From assembly GCA_013177855.1 (NCBI GenBank), contig JABLYA010000002.1:62001-126000 (forward strand): 64,000 nt of DNA, read 5' to 3'. This DNA comes from Ignavibacteria bacterium. Lineage in GTDB: Bacteria > Bacteroidota > Ignavibacteria > Ch128b. The translations under genes and the position numbers were made by a program. Position 1 is the first letter of the stretch. Every line of letters starts with the position of its first letter. This document shows, one piece after another, positions 35,604 to 44,582 of this stretch. Below the pieces are notes generated by a model, which saw only the letters and a list, made by a program, of their open reading frames with translations, was not told the DNA's origin and did no database searches.

Positions 35604-36208
35604 ATTTCTTTCTCTCTACTTTCAAATAATTTATTGATTAAGAATGACAGCAATTCCTTTTTCCCTTCACCAGACTTTGCGGAAAGAAATATATAATTAA
35701 AATCTGTGCTCTCCATTATTTGCTGAGTAAGTTTTTTCAATTTAGATTTTTCAGACTGGTTTAATTTATCAACTTTTGTGAACAAAATGCAATAAGGTAG
35801 ACCTAAGTCAAGAACATAATCTTTGGCTATTTCATCAAGTTTTGTAAATGGTACCCTTGAGTCCATTAGATGACAGACAAGTATAATTTTATTACTCAAT
35901 TTGAAATAATCTTGAATAAGCCTTGAAAATCTAAAACTTTCTTCCTTACTTGTAGATGCGTAACCAAATCCTGGCAGATCTACTAAATAAAATTTTTCAT
36001 CAATTATGTAGAAATTTATTGAGCGAGTTTTTCCAGGGGTTTGACTAACTTTTGCAAGATTTTTTTTCCCAAGAATTAAATTAATTAATGATGATTTACC
36101 AACATTAGACCGCCCCATAAATACAATTTCGGGTAAATTCTGTGTTTTCAACTGATCGAGTGTATAAACTGTTCTCTCTAACCTTGCATTATTAAAATCT
36201 ATCTTCAT
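35600..36208 (-). CDS. engB: Ribosome biogenesis GTPase YsxC/EngB
   Basis: EngB is a small GTPase needed for large ribosomal subunit assembly. The 202-aa protein has all G motifs: G1 GRSNVGKSSLIN near residue 32, G3 DLPGFG near 77, G4 FTKVDK near 140 and a G5-like LSAKSGEG near 172. The family mark QTPGKTRSINFY is present. It is the first gene of the run that leads to the sigma factor, about 60 bases beyond the rplQ terminator. Confidence 0.95.
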   Translation of the reverse strand: MKIDFNNARLERTVYTLDQLKTQNLPEIVFMGRSNVGKSSLINLILGKKNLAKVSQTPGKTRSINFYIIDEKFYLVDLPGFGYASTSKEESFRFSRLIQDYFKLSNKIILVCHLMDSRVPFTKLDEIAKDYVLDLGLPYCILFTKVDKLNQSEKSKLKKLTQQIMESTDFNYIFLSAKSGEGKKELLSFLINKLFESREKEI

Positions 36209-36228
36209 TGTGTTTAATTATTATTCTG

Positions 36229-36272
36229 CAAAATAAAAAAGGAGTAGTCAGATTGCTCCAACTACTCCTTAA
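36229..36272 (-). terminator. Rho-independent terminator after rplQ
   Basis: A perfect 10-bp stem AAGGAGTAGT / ACTACTCCTT (36270-36261 with 36248-36239, 12-base loop) is followed on the minus strand by TTTTTTATTTT. It ends the ribosomal superoperon and separates it from engB. Confidence 0.92.
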
Positions 36273-36289
36273 TTGCGATTAACTAAACT

Positions 36290-36853
36290 TTAATTCTCTT
36301 TATTTTTGGATTCAGTTGAACTTTCACTCTGAGATTCTTCAGAATTAGATTCAACTTCATTATCTTTAATGTCTTCGTTTGCCTCAGCTTTTACATCCTG
36401 TTGCTCTTTTTCTGTTCTACTTTCTTCTTCTTTAGTAACCTGCTCTGTTTGAGCTACAGGAGTCTCTTTCTTTTTCTGTTCCTTTGCAACTCCTTCATTA
36501 TAATCAACGAGTTCTAAGATAGCCAGATCTGCGCCATCTCCTCTTCGAGCGCCTAATTTAACTACTCTTGTGTAACCACCTGGTCTATCACCAACTTTTA
36601 CTACTATCTCGTTAAATAATTCTTTTAATACTTCACGATCTTTAATAAATCTGGCTACATATCTTCTTGCAGGGACATCACCTTTGCGAGCTTTTGTTAT
36701 TAATCTTTCAACAAAAGTTCGTGCTTCTTTAGCTTTTGCAACAGTTGTTTTAATTTTTTTGTATCTGAATAAAGCTGTTGCTAGATTACACAACAATGCT
36801 TTTTTGTGTTCAGCTGTTCTTTTTAATTTTCTTCCTTTAACTGCGTGTCTCAT
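36290..36853 (-). CDS. rplQ: 50S ribosomal protein L17 with acidic C-terminal extension
   Basis: The core (about residues 1-118) is normal L17: MRHAVKGRKLKRTAEHKKAL at the start and GDRPGGYTRVVKLGARRGDGADLAILELV. Residues from about 119 to 187 are an added low-complexity tail rich in Glu, Lys, Ser and Gln, likely disordered. L17 lies near the peptide exit tunnel. It is the last gene of the superoperon, 14 bases after rpoA. Confidence 0.96.
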   Translation of the reverse strand: MRHAVKGRKLKRTAEHKKALLCNLATALFRYKKIKTTVAKAKEARTFVERLITKARKGDVPARRYVARFIKDREVLKELFNEIVVKVGDRPGGYTRVVKLGARRGDGADLAILELVDYNEGVAKEQKKKETPVAQTEQVTKEEESRTEKEQQDVKAEANEDIKDNEVESNSEESQSESSTESKNKEN

Positions 36854-36867
36854 TTTTCAATTCCTGA

Positions 36868-37857
36868 TTATTCTTTTTCATCTTCGAGGTATTTATCGAC
36901 ATCCATTCCAAACTGGAGACCGAGGTTTTGTATTTTTTCTCTAATTTCATCAAGAGATTTACGTCCAAAATTTCTAAATCTTAGTAATTCGTTTTCTTCT
37001 CTCTTTACAAGATCGGCTATTGTATTTATGTTCGCACCTCTAAGTGAATTGTAAGCTCTAACAGATAACTCGAGTTCTTCAATAGACATTTTAAGAATTT
37101 TTCTAATTCTTTCTTTTTCCGCATCTCGCGGTTTTTCAGCCGCTGCAGCTTTTGCTTCAAATTTGTAATTCAAGAAGAACTCAAAATGTTCTTTTAATAT
37201 TTGAGCTGCAAGATTCAAGCTATCTTCTGGTGTTATCGAGCCATCAGTAGTAATCTCAAGAGTTAACCTTTCGAGATTATCTCGATTAGCATAACGAATT
37301 GTTTCAACGGTATAGTTTACATTTTTCACTGGAGTAAAAATACTATCGATTGGAATCACACCAATTGTAAATTCTGGACTTTTGTTTTCTTCAGCAGGAA
37401 CATAACCTATTCCCTGTCCGAACCACAACTCCATCGTGAAGTTAGCAGTCTTTCCAAGTGTAGCAATGTGTGCGTCAGGATTTAATACTTCGATATCGTT
37501 AGTCTGTTTTTGAATATCACCAGCTTTAAATTCGCCTGGACCTTTAATTTTTAATGTAATTTTATTTGCACGATTGTTGAGAATTTTAATTCTGACCTGC
37601 TTAAGATTCAAAATAATTTCAGTTACATCCTCTTTAACACCTTCAATTGTGCTGTACTCGTGGAGGATGTTATCTATTTTAATTGCTTTAAAGGCAGCGC
37701 CTGGAATTGATGAAATAAGGACTCGCCTTAAAGCATTTCCAACGGTAATACCATAACCTCTCTCAAGTGGTTGAATCACAAACTTCCCATAACTTGGAGA
37801 ATAAGAGGTCTGATCTAAAGTAATCTTTTCAGGTAATTGCAATAATGATAAACTCAT
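36868..37857 (-). CDS. rpoA: DNA-directed RNA polymerase subunit alpha
   Basis: The alpha subunit nucleates polymerase assembly (N-terminal domain, about 1-230, with ERGYGITVGNALRRVLISSIPG). The C-terminal domain (about 255-320) binds UP elements and activators and contains LELSVRAYNSLRGANINTIADLV and LLRFRNFGRKSLDEI. The linker is AAAAEKPRDAEKER. The 329-aa length is standard. It lies between rpsD and rplQ in the usual alpha-operon order. Confidence 0.98.
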   Translation of the reverse strand: MSLSLLQLPEKITLDQTSYSPSYGKFVIQPLERGYGITVGNALRRVLISSIPGAAFKAIKIDNILHEYSTIEGVKEDVTEIILNLKQVRIKILNNRANKITLKIKGPGEFKAGDIQKQTNDIEVLNPDAHIATLGKTANFTMELWFGQGIGYVPAEENKSPEFTIGVIPIDSIFTPVKNVNYTVETIRYANRDNLERLTLEITTDGSITPEDSLNLAAQILKEHFEFFLNYKFEAKAAAAEKPRDAEKERIRKILKMSIEELELSVRAYNSLRGANINTIADLVKREENELLRFRNFGRKSLDEIREKIQNLGLQFGMDVDKYLEDEKE

Positions 37858-37884
37858 CTTTTCAACCTTTCCTAAGGTTATTGA

Positions 37885-38511
37885 TTATTTAGAATACAAT
37901 TCAACTATTAACTGTTCATTTGCATTTAAAGGAATATCAGCTCTTTCAGGAATATGCAAGAAAGTGCCTGATAGAGTAGCTTTATCAATTTGTAACCAGG
38001 GATATGTACCCTCTTTAACTCTTTTTAGTGAGTTATGTATTATATCAAGAGCCTTGCTCTTTTCTTTAATGGAAACGACCTGTCCTGGTTTTAATAAATA
38101 AGAAGGTATATCAACAATTTTTCCATCCACCAAGATATGTCTATGACGGACAAGTTGTCTTGCTGCTTTTCTTGATGGAGCAAAACCTAATCGAAAAACT
38201 ACATTATCTAATCTTCTTTCAAGAAGTTTGATGAGATTTTCACCCGTACGACCTTTTTGTTTCAGGGCTTTTTCAAAATAGTTTTTGAATTGTCTTTCAA
38301 GAAGCCCGTAGATTCTTTTAACTTTTTGTTTTTCTCTTAATTGAATTCCATATTCACTTATCTTCGTTCTTCGAGAAGTACCATGTTGTCCTGGAGGATA
38401 ATTCTTTTTCTCCAGAGGACATTTCTCGGTGTAACATTTCGTTCCCTTTAAGAACAACTTTTGTCTTTCTCGTCTACATAATTTACAAACAGCGTCGTGA
38501 TAAACTGCCAT
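37885..38511 (-). CDS. rpsD: 30S ribosomal protein S4
   Basis: S4 starts assembly of the 30S 5' domain and in many bacteria represses its own operon. The N-terminus [30 protein letters not shown] keeps four cysteines in a C-x2-C...C-x5-C zinc arrangement, the zinc form of S4. The S4 RNA-binding domain follows ([32 protein letters not shown]). Length is 208 aa. Confidence 0.98.
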   Translation of the reverse strand: MAVYHDAVCKLCRRERQKLFLKGTKCYTEKCPLEKKNYPPGQHGTSRRTKISEYGIQLREKQKVKRIYGLLERQFKNYFEKALKQKGRTGENLIKLLERRLDNVVFRLGFAPSRKAARQLVRHRHILVDGKIVDIPSYLLKPGQVVSIKEKSKALDIIHNSLKRVKEGTYPWLQIDKATLSGTFLHIPERADIPLNANEQLIVELYSK

Positions 38512-38531
38512 TTACTTTTTCTCCAAAATAA

Positions 38532-38918
38532 TTATACTCTTCTTCTTTTAGGTGGTCTGCAACCGTTATGAGGAATTGGTGTAATGTCTTTTATAGATTC
38601 AATCTGCAAACCGACATTTGCAAGTGCTCTTATTGCAGCTTCTCTACCAGCACCTGGTCCTTTAATCAACACATCAACTTTTCTAACTCCTGCATCATAC
38701 GCTTCTTTAGCTGCTGCTTCAGCGGTTACTTGAGCTGCATATGGTGTATTCTTTTTAGAACCTCTAAATCCATTTCTACCAGCAGATGACCAGGCAATGG
38801 TATTTCCATAAATATCAGTGATAGTAACAATAACATTATTAAATGTCGCCTGGATATGGGCAACTCCTTTAGGATCTATATGAATTTTCTTTTTAGACTT
38901 TTTTTGTGTCTTTGCCAA
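38532..38918 (-). CDS. rpsK: 30S ribosomal protein S11
   Basis: S11 is part of the 30S platform near the E site. The 128-aa protein shows [54 protein letters not shown] and the C-terminal [15 protein letters not shown]. The order rpsM-rpsK-rpsD-rpoA is standard. Confidence 0.98.
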   Translation of the reverse strand: MAKTQKKSKKKIHIDPKGVAHIQATFNNVIVTITDIYGNTIAWSSAGRNGFRGSKKNTPYAAQVTAEAAAKEAYDAGVRKVDVLIKGPGAGREAAIRALANVGLQIESIKDITPIPHNGCRPPKRRRV

Positions 38919-38936
38919 CTTTCAATCTCCTATTTA

Positions 38937-39320
38937 TTACTTCTTAGCTACAGCTTTTTTCTTACCAGCAACAGTTTTTCTCTTTCCTTTTCTTGTACGA
39001 GCGTTAGTTCTTGTCCTTTGACCTCTAACTGGTAATCCCTTACGATGTCTTAACCCACGATAAGTTCCAATATCCATTAATCGTTTAATATTCATCTGAA
39101 CTTCACTTCTTAAAGCACCTTCGACTTTATAATCAGAAGTAATAACCGCTCTAATTGCTGCTACTTCATCAGGGGTAAGATCACCAACTTTTTTATTCGG
39201 ATCAACATTGGCAGCTTTCAGAATGTCCCAGGCATTGGAGCGGCCAATACCATAAATCAAAGGTAAAGCGTAAGCAATTTTTTTGTTCTTTGGTAAATCA
39301 ATTCCAGCTATACGTGCCAA
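38937..39320 (-). CDS. rpsM: 30S ribosomal protein S13
   Basis: S13 lies in the 30S head and contacts the 50S subunit and P-site tRNA. The 127-aa sequence opens [25 protein letters not shown] and holds [26 protein letters not shown] near the end. The tail is basic. rpsK follows after 18 bases. Confidence 0.98.
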   Translation of the reverse strand: MARIAGIDLPKNKKIAYALPLIYGIGRSNAWDILKAANVDPNKKVGDLTPDEVAAIRAVITSDYKVEGALRSEVQMNIKRLMDIGTYRGLRHRKGLPVRGQRTRTNARTRKGKRKTVAGKKKAVAKK

Positions 39321-39335
39321 TTTTAAACTCCTCTT

Positions 39336-39449
39336 TTATCCTTGTCTTTGCTTATGTTTTGGATTTTTGCAAATCACTCTAACCTGACCTTTTCTCTTTA
39401 TTATTTTACAATGTTCACATCTTTTTTTAACAGAAGCTCTAACTTTCAT
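39336..39449 (-). CDS. rpmJ: 50S ribosomal protein L36
   Basis: This 37-residue gene was found by reading the gap between infA and rpsM. It opens [14 protein letters not shown] and carries the zinc ligands C11, C14, C27 and H32, so it is the zinc-binding form. The start ATG is 12 bases after the infA stop, and the stop is 15 bases before rpsM. The order infA-rpmJ-rpsM is the usual one. Confidence 0.96.
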   Translation of the reverse strand: MKVRASVKKRCEHCKIIKRKGQVRVICKNPKHKQRQG

Positions 39450-39461
39450 AAAAACTCCAAT

Positions 39462-39680
39462 TTACTTGTATCTATAAATTATTCTTCCTTTAGTTAAATC
39501 GTATGGTGAAATTTCAACTTGAACTTTATCACCAACGAGTATACGTATAAAATGCATTCTCATCTTGCCTGAAACATGGGCAAGTATTTCGTGACCATTA
39601 TCAAGTTTAACTCTGAACATTGCATTAGGCAATGTTTCAGTAATAACTCCATCCATTACAATAACATCTTTTTTTGCCAT
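39462..39680 (-). CDS. infA: Translation initiation factor IF-1
   Basis: IF-1 is a 72-aa OB-fold protein that occupies the A site during initiation. Family segments are [37 protein letters not shown]-like (visible as [15 protein letters not shown]) and the end [12 protein letters not shown]. It overlaps the map stop by 1 base. rpmJ follows. Confidence 0.97.
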   Translation of the reverse strand: MAKKDVIVMDGVITETLPNAMFRVKLDNGHEILAHVSGKMRMHFIRILVGDKVQVEISPYDLTKGRIIYRYK

Positions 39681-40438
39681 CAGGCTGTCAAAATTTCTGG
39701 TTCGTTATTAGTTATTAAAATTGTATGTTCAAAATGTGCAGATGGTTGACCATCTTCTGTTACAATTGTCCATCCATCTCTTAAAGTTTTTACTCTATAA
39801 GTTCCAGCATTTACCATTGGTTCAATTGCTATCGTCATACCTTCTCTTAATTTTGGACTTGGACCTCCAACAACATAATTTGGTATTGAAGGATCCTCGT
39901 GCAAGTACTTTCCAACTCCGTGACCAGTTAATTCTCGCACAATGCTAAAACCATTACTTTCAACATAAGTTTGAATCGCTCGCGAAATATCAGATACTCG
40001 ATTTCCATTTTTTGCTTTTTCAATTCCTCTATAAAGAGCTTCTTCTGTAACTTTCATTAATTTCTTCTTTAATTCAGATACTTTCCCAACTGGAAATGTT
40101 TTTGCTGCGTCACCAAAAAATCCGTTTAATTGAACACCGACATCAATTGAAATAATCTGTCCTTCTTTTAGAGGAACATCATCAGGAATTCCATGAACCA
40201 CAGCATTATCAACAGATGCACATATTGAAGCTGGGAAATTAAAACTTCCCGCCTGCGAGTATCCTTTGAATGCAGGAATACCGCCTCGAGACCTTATATA
40301 ATCTTCAGCAGCTTCGTCGAGCATCTTTGTAGTAATACCAGGTTTTATCAAAGAACTCATTAATTTCAAAACTTCTGCAACAATCTGACAACTTTTTCTA
40401 ATACCATCAATCTCTTGAGCATTCTTAATAAATATCAT
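39680..40438 (-). CDS. map: Methionine aminopeptidase, type I
   Basis: Map removes the first methionine from nascent proteins. The 252-aa type I enzyme has the metal-ligand segments [19 protein letters not shown] (two Asp), [19 protein letters not shown] (His), [12 protein letters not shown] (Glu) and [16 protein letters not shown] (Glu). There is no N-terminal zinc-finger extension. It is 5 bases after secY and overlaps infA by 1 base. Confidence 0.97.
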   Translation of the reverse strand: MIFIKNAQEIDGIRKSCQIVAEVLKLMSSLIKPGITTKMLDEAAEDYIRSRGGIPAFKGYSQAGSFNFPASICASVDNAVVHGIPDDVPLKEGQIISIDVGVQLNGFFGDAAKTFPVGKVSELKKKLMKVTEEALYRGIEKAKNGNRVSDISRAIQTYVESNGFSIVRELTGHGVGKYLHEDPSIPNYVVGGPSPKLREGMTIAIEPMVNAGTYRVKTLRDGWTIVTEDGQPSAHFEHTILITNNEPEILTA

Positions 40439-40443
40439 TCAAA

Positions 40444-41778
40444 TTATCTACGACCTTTAATCCTACCAGTTTTCAAAAATCCATCATAGTGTCTCATTTT
40501 CAAGTGAGTTTCAATTTGTTGAAGCGTATCGAGAGCTACGCCGACAACAATCAACAAACTTGTTCCACCAAAAAACTGAGCAAAGCTTGGTGATACACCA
40601 AACTTAGAAATAAATGCAGGAAGAATCGCAATGATTGCTAAAAAGATTGAACCAGGTAAAGTGATTCTTGTTAAAATATTATCAATATATTCAGCTGTTT
40701 GATTTCCTGGTCGAATTCCTGGAATAAAACCTCCCTGCTTTTTCATTGTCTCAGCAACATCTTTCGGATTAAATGCAATAGCTGTATAGAAATATGTAAA
40801 GAAAATAATCAATAAAGCATAGAAGAATGAGTAAACGAAAGAGTCATATCTAAAATGACTTGCTATAGAAGCCATCAATTCACTTTCAGGGAAGAAAGTC
40901 AAGATTGTATTTGGAATAAACATAATTGACTGTGCAAAAATGATGGGCATAACTCCAGCGGTGTTAACTCTTAAAGGAATAAATTGAGTTACACCACCAA
41001 CAATCTTTCTTCCTACTACTCTTTTTGCATACTGAACTGGTATTCTCCTCTCACCTCTAGTCATTAAAACAACAGCAGCTATAATGAAAACCATCAAAGT
41101 CACAAAAATCAATTCAACAATTAAATTTGTTTGACCAGCTGCAAGCAATCTGTATTCATCAAGAAAAGCATATGGTAATCTGTCAATAATTCCAATAAAA
41201 ATTATTAAAGATATTCCGTTTCCAATTCCACGTTCTGTAATTTGCTCACCAAGCCACATTAAAAATATTGTTCCGGCAGTTAATATAATGATGGTCGAAA
41301 AAGTAAATAAAGCTCCCTGTACTTCAATAGGTACTATTGGAACTCCATTAGCATTCATATGATTTAATCTTACACTCACACCCCAGGCTTGAACGGCAGC
41401 AACCAAAACGGTACCATATCTTGTAAGTTGATTAATTTTCTTTCGTCCCTCTTCACCTTCTTTTTGAAGTTTCTGAAAGTATGGTACAACAGCACTAAGC
41501 AACTGAATAATAATTGATGAGCTGATATATGGCATTATACCCAGTGCAAAGATCGCAGCATTTGAAAAAGCACCTCCGACAAATAAATCATAAAGTCCAA
41601 ACAAGTTATCCTGTGTCGCATTTCTTGTTGCTTCTGCCAATACATGAGCATCAACACCTGGCAGTGTAATGTGAGCTCCGATTCTAACGATTATTAAAAG
41701 ACCGAGTGTAAAAAGAACTCGTTCCCTTAATTCCTGGATTTTAAAGATATTTCTAAAACTTTCAGCAAATGTCGCCAT
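40444..41778 (-). CDS. secY: Preprotein translocase subunit SecY
   Basis: SecY is the channel-forming subunit of the SecYEG translocon. The 444-aa protein has about ten transmembrane helices. Conserved loops are ALGIMPYISSSIIIQLL (helix 2), RGIGNGISLIIF, GERRIPVQYAKRVVGRKIVGG and FNPKDVAETMKKQGGFIPGIRPG. It overlaps the rplO stop by 1 base. Confidence 0.98.
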   Translation of the reverse strand: MATFAESFRNIFKIQELRERVLFTLGLLIIVRIGAHITLPGVDAHVLAEATRNATQDNLFGLYDLFVGGAFSNAAIFALGIMPYISSSIIIQLLSAVVPYFQKLQKEGEEGRKKINQLTRYGTVLVAAVQAWGVSVRLNHMNANGVPIVPIEVQGALFTFSTIIILTAGTIFLMWLGEQITERGIGNGISLIIFIGIIDRLPYAFLDEYRLLAAGQTNLIVELIFVTLMVFIIAAVVLMTRGERRIPVQYAKRVVGRKIVGGVTQFIPLRVNTAGVMPIIFAQSIMFIPNTILTFFPESELMASIASHFRYDSFVYSFFYALLIIFFTYFYTAIAFNPKDVAETMKKQGGFIPGIRPGNQTAEYIDNILTRITLPGSIFLAIIAILPAFISKFGVSPSFAQFFGGTSLLIVVGVALDTLQQIETHLKMRHYDGFLKTGRIKGRR

Positions 41779-42245
41779 TAGAATTTCACTATATTTATTG
41801 TTCCACCTGCAGATTCGATCTTCTGACGTGCGGATTGACTAATTGCGTGAATGGTGAGATCGAGTTTAAAGTTTACATCACCATCGCCTAAAATTTTAAT
41901 AGGTTTGTTTTTACTCCCAACTGCTTTTTTCTCGTAAAGCAACTCAGGAGTTATTTTTTGGTCAGATAAATTATTTTTAAGTACAAAATCAACAAGTCTT
42001 TGCAATTTTAAAGCTTGATATTCAACTCTTAAAGGGCTTTTAAATCCTCTTTTTGGAACTCGACGAGCCAGAGGCATCTGCCCACCTTCAAAGTTAGGTC
42101 TAAATCTTTCGCCGCCTGAGCGAGACCTTTGTCCATTCATTCCACGACATGATGTACCGCCATGACCCGAACCTGGTCCTCGACCAACTCTTTTTTCTTT
42201 TTTGACTGAGCCTTTTGCTGGTTTTAAATTACTTAAAATGTTCAT
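41778..42245 (-). CDS. rplO: 50S ribosomal protein L15
   Basis: L15 is a late-assembling 50S protein. The N-terminus NILSNLKPAKGSVKKEKRVGRGPGSGHGGTSCRG and the glycine-rich GGQMPLARRVPKRGF segment are typical. I chose the ATG at 42245 (155 aa), directly after the rpmD stop. A TTG at 42269 would give a 23-base overlap with rpmD and an atypical N-terminal addition. Confidence 0.95.
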   Translation of the reverse strand: MNILSNLKPAKGSVKKEKRVGRGPGSGHGGTSCRGMNGQRSRSGGERFRPNFEGGQMPLARRVPKRGFKSPLRVEYQALKLQRLVDFVLKNNLSDQKITPELLYEKKAVGSKNKPIKILGDGDVNFKLDLTIHAISQSARQKIESAGGTINIVKF

Positions 42246-42246
42246 A

Positions 42247-42435
42247 TCACTCTTCACTAATTTCTTCAACTTTAACGAGATGACTAACTTTGCGAAGCAT
42301 TCCTCTAATTTGAGGAGTGTCGTTTTTGATTACAACATAATTTGGACGACCAAGACCAAGAGCTTTTATAGTTCGCTTTTGTCTTTCTGGTCTATCTATA
42401 ATTGATCTTATTTGAGTAATTTTTAACTTTTTCAT
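42247..42435 (-). CDS. rpmD: 50S ribosomal protein L30
   Basis: The 62-residue L30 opens [19 protein letters not shown] and continues [14 protein letters not shown], the family core. It overlaps rpsE by 4 bases. The short acidic C-terminus (VEEISEE) lies just before rplO. Confidence 0.96.
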   Translation of the reverse strand: MKKLKITQIRSIIDRPERQKRTIKALGLGRPNYVVIKNDTPQIRGMLRKVSHLVKVEEISEE

Positions 42436-42941
42436 GACTTACCAAACAATTCTTGTTTTGTAATTCCTCTTTTCATTGCAACAGTATTTGCATCAAGGAG
42501 ACTTGTAAGTGCTTTCAATGTTGCCTTTACAGTATTGTGAGGATTTGAAGAACCAAGAGATTTTGTGAGAACATCAGTAATTCCTGCAGCTTCAAGAACT
42601 GCTCTAACTCCACCACCTGCTATCAATCCAGTACCAGGTGAAGCAGGTTTTAAAAGTACCTTTGCTGCGCCATATTTCCCAATAATTTCATGGGGAATGG
42701 TGCCTTTAATTACAGGTACTTTTACTATGTTCTTCTTAGCATCCTCTGTTCCTTTGCTAATGGCATCGGTCACTTCGTTTGCTTTACCAAGACCGACACC
42801 AACATGACCTTTGCGATCACCAACAACTACAATTGCATTAAAGCTAAATCTTCGTCCACCTTTAACAACTTTTGCAACTCGATTGATGTGGACAACTTTT
42901 TCTTTTAACTCTTCTATGTTTTGTGGTCTAACAGTTTTCAA
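42432..42941 (-). CDS. rpsE: 30S ribosomal protein S5
   Basis: S5 takes part in decoding accuracy and mRNA unwinding. The 169-aa protein has the N-terminal double-stranded RNA-binding fold ([27 protein letters not shown]) and the C-terminal domain ([26 protein letters not shown]). The start is TTG with GGAG about 10 bases upstream; no ATG lies nearby. A tRNA-Gln gene ends 24 bases before the start, which is unusual. Confidence 0.96.
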   Translation of the reverse strand: MKTVRPQNIEELKEKVVHINRVAKVVKGGRRFSFNAIVVVGDRKGHVGVGLGKANEVTDAISKGTEDAKKNIVKVPVIKGTIPHEIIGKYGAAKVLLKPASPGTGLIAGGGVRAVLEAAGITDVLTKSLGSSNPHNTVKATLKALTSLLDANTVAMKRGITKQELFGKS

Positions 42942-42964
42942 ATTACATCACTCCATTAATTTAG

Positions 42965-43035
42965 CTGCCGGGAGAGGATTCGAACCTCTACATACGGCTC
43001 CAAAGGCCGCTGTCCTACCCTTAGACGACCCGGCA
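42965..43035 (-). tRNA. tRNA-Gln (anticodon UUG)
   Basis: The 71-nt cloverleaf is complete: acceptor 5' TGCCGGG pairs with CCCGGCA, the anticodon stem GCGGC/GCCGT holds the loop CTTTGGA (anticodon TTG, plus-strand bases 43001-43003), and the T arm is AGAGG-TTCGAAT-CCTCT. The discriminator is G73 and pair 1-72 is U-A, both usual for tRNA-Gln. The CCA end is not encoded. It lies inside the ribosomal operon between rplR (stop 5 bases upstream) and rpsE, so it must be cut from the long transcript or have its own promoter inside rplR. Confidence 0.96.
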
Positions 43036-43040
43036 AATTT

Positions 43041-43409
43041 TTAAATTTTAAATCCACCTTCTCTTAATCCATCAGCTAAGGCTTTTACTCTGCCGTGATA
43101 TCTAAAACCATTTCTATCGAACACACCTGTTGTAATTCCTTTGCTTAAAGCAATTTCAGCAGCAACTTTACCAACTAGTTTACTAACTTCTGTTTTCGTC
43201 AAGTGACCTTGAATTTTCTCTTTAACTTCTTTCGATAAATTTGAAACAGAAAAGAGTGTCCTGTTCGTAGAGTCATCAATAAATTGAATATAGATATTAT
43301 TCAGACTTCGATAAACACTTAATCTTGGCTTTTCAGGGGTCCCTTTCGCCAATACCTTTTTCAAATGTTTCTTTACTCTAAATCTTGATTTTGCTTTTGG
43401 TTTAATCAT
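43041..43409 (-). CDS. rplR: 50S ribosomal protein L18
   Basis: L18 binds 5S rRNA in the central protuberance. The 122-aa protein shows RFRVKKHLKKVLAKGTPEKPRLSVYRS near the start, then IYIQFIDDSTNRTLFSVS and the C-terminal FDRNGFRYHGRVKALADGLREGG. Its stop is 5 bases from the mature 5' end of the following tRNA, so RNase P cleavage would leave this message with almost no 3' tail. Confidence 0.97.
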   Translation of the reverse strand: MIKPKAKSRFRVKKHLKKVLAKGTPEKPRLSVYRSLNNIYIQFIDDSTNRTLFSVSNLSKEVKEKIQGHLTKTEVSKLVGKVAAEIALSKGITTGVFDRNGFRYHGRVKALADGLREGGFKI

Positions 43410-43411
43410 AT

Positions 43412-43951
43412 TTATTTACCTGCAGTTTTACCAGCTTTACGGATTATTTGTTCACCTTCATATCTAATACCTTTACCATTATATGGTTCAGGTGGTCTGA
43501 AAGAACGAATTTTTGCAGCTATTTGTCCAACTAATTGTTTATCAATACCGCTGATTACAATGTTTGTTGGAGCTGGAACTTCAACTTTAACTTCTTTTGG
43601 CGGAATAAAGAAAATTGGATGTGAATAACCCAATGCTAATTGCAATCCTCTTCCTTTCCATTCCGCTCTGTATCCAACACCAACAATTTCTAATTTTTTA
43701 GTATAACCTTCTGTTACACCATCAATCATATTCTGAATCAAAGCTCTGTATAAACCATGCAATGCTCTAACTCTTTTATCATCTGAATCACGGGTCAAAA
43801 CTACCTGATTGTTTTCAATATTAATTTTAATTCTTGGATCATAAGTTTGCGTTAATTCACCCTTAGGACCTTTAACTTTAATTGTCCCATTTTGAATTTC
43901 TACAGTTACGCCTTTTTTAATTTCAACTGGTTTTCTACCAATACGAGACAC
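43412..43951 (-). CDS. rplF: 50S ribosomal protein L6
   Basis: L6 lies near the factor-binding centre of the 50S subunit. The 179-aa protein opens SRIGRKPVEIKKGVTVEIQN and carries GLYRALIQNMIDGVTEGYTK, VGVGYRAEWKGRGLQLALGYSHP and the end RPPEPYNGKGIRYEGEQI. rplR begins 2 bases after its stop. Confidence 0.98.
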   Translation of the reverse strand: MSRIGRKPVEIKKGVTVEIQNGTIKVKGPKGELTQTYDPRIKINIENNQVVLTRDSDDKRVRALHGLYRALIQNMIDGVTEGYTKKLEIVGVGYRAEWKGRGLQLALGYSHPIFFIPPKEVKVEVPAPTNIVISGIDKQLVGQIAAKIRSFRPPEPYNGKGIRYEGEQIIRKAGKTAGK

Positions 43952-43972
43952 TTTTTAATCTCCTCTTTCGAT

Positions 43973-44368
43973 TTACCAAATGTGACAGATTACTTCACCA
44001 CCGATATTTTCATTTCTTGCTTCTTTATCGGTCTTTAAACCCTTTGAAGTCGAAATGATCGCAATTCCAAGTCCGTTCAAAACTCGGTCGATTGACTTAG
44101 CATCTTTATAAATTCTTAAACCTGGTTTACTAATCCTTTTCAATCCAGTAATCGCACTTCTGCCCTGAACATATTTAAGACGAATTCTCAAAATTCCTTG
44201 CTTACCGTCTTCAATAACTTCATAAGAATCGATATACTTTTGATTTAATAAAATTCTGGCAATATCAATTTTCATTTTTGATGCAGGAACATCAACAACA
44301 ACATGTCGAGCTTTGATTGCATTTCTTAATCGAGTTAAAAAATCCGCAATTGGATCTGTCATTGTCAT
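43973..44368 (-). CDS. rpsH: 30S ribosomal protein S8
   Basis: S8 binds the central domain of 16S rRNA and in many bacteria represses the spc operon. The 131-aa protein shows [18 protein letters not shown] and the C-terminal [26 protein letters not shown]. The first of two close ATG codons is better placed, 10 bases after GAGGAG. The second, two codons on, cannot be excluded. Confidence 0.97.
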   Translation of the reverse strand: MTMTDPIADFLTRLRNAIKARHVVVDVPASKMKIDIARILLNQKYIDSYEVIEDGKQGILRIRLKYVQGRSAITGLKRISKPGLRIYKDAKSIDRVLNGLGIAIISTSKGLKTDKEARNENIGGEVICHIW

Positions 44369-44386
44369 TCTAATCTATCTCCTCTT

Positions 44387-44572
44387 TTACCAACTTGCTT
44401 TTCTAACACCGGGAATTTTACCGCTGCTAGCCATATTTCTAAAGCAGATTCTACAAATACCAAATTTTCTCAAATAACCTCTTGGTCTGCCACATAAACT
44501 GCAGCGGTTATATTTTCTTACCTTGAATTTTGGTTCTTTTTTCTGTTTAACAATTAAAGCTAATCGTGCCAA
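44387..44572 (-). CDS. rpsN: 30S ribosomal protein S14, zinc-binding type
   Basis: The 61-aa protein is the short, zinc-binding S14: two C-x2-C pairs in [25 protein letters not shown]. It ends [13 protein letters not shown] like other type Z proteins. It lies between rplE and rpsH as usual. Confidence 0.97.
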   Translation of the reverse strand: MARLALIVKQKKEPKFKVRKYNRCSLCGRPRGYLRKFGICRICFRNMASSGKIPGVRKASW

Positions 44573-44582
44573 AGTTAACTCC

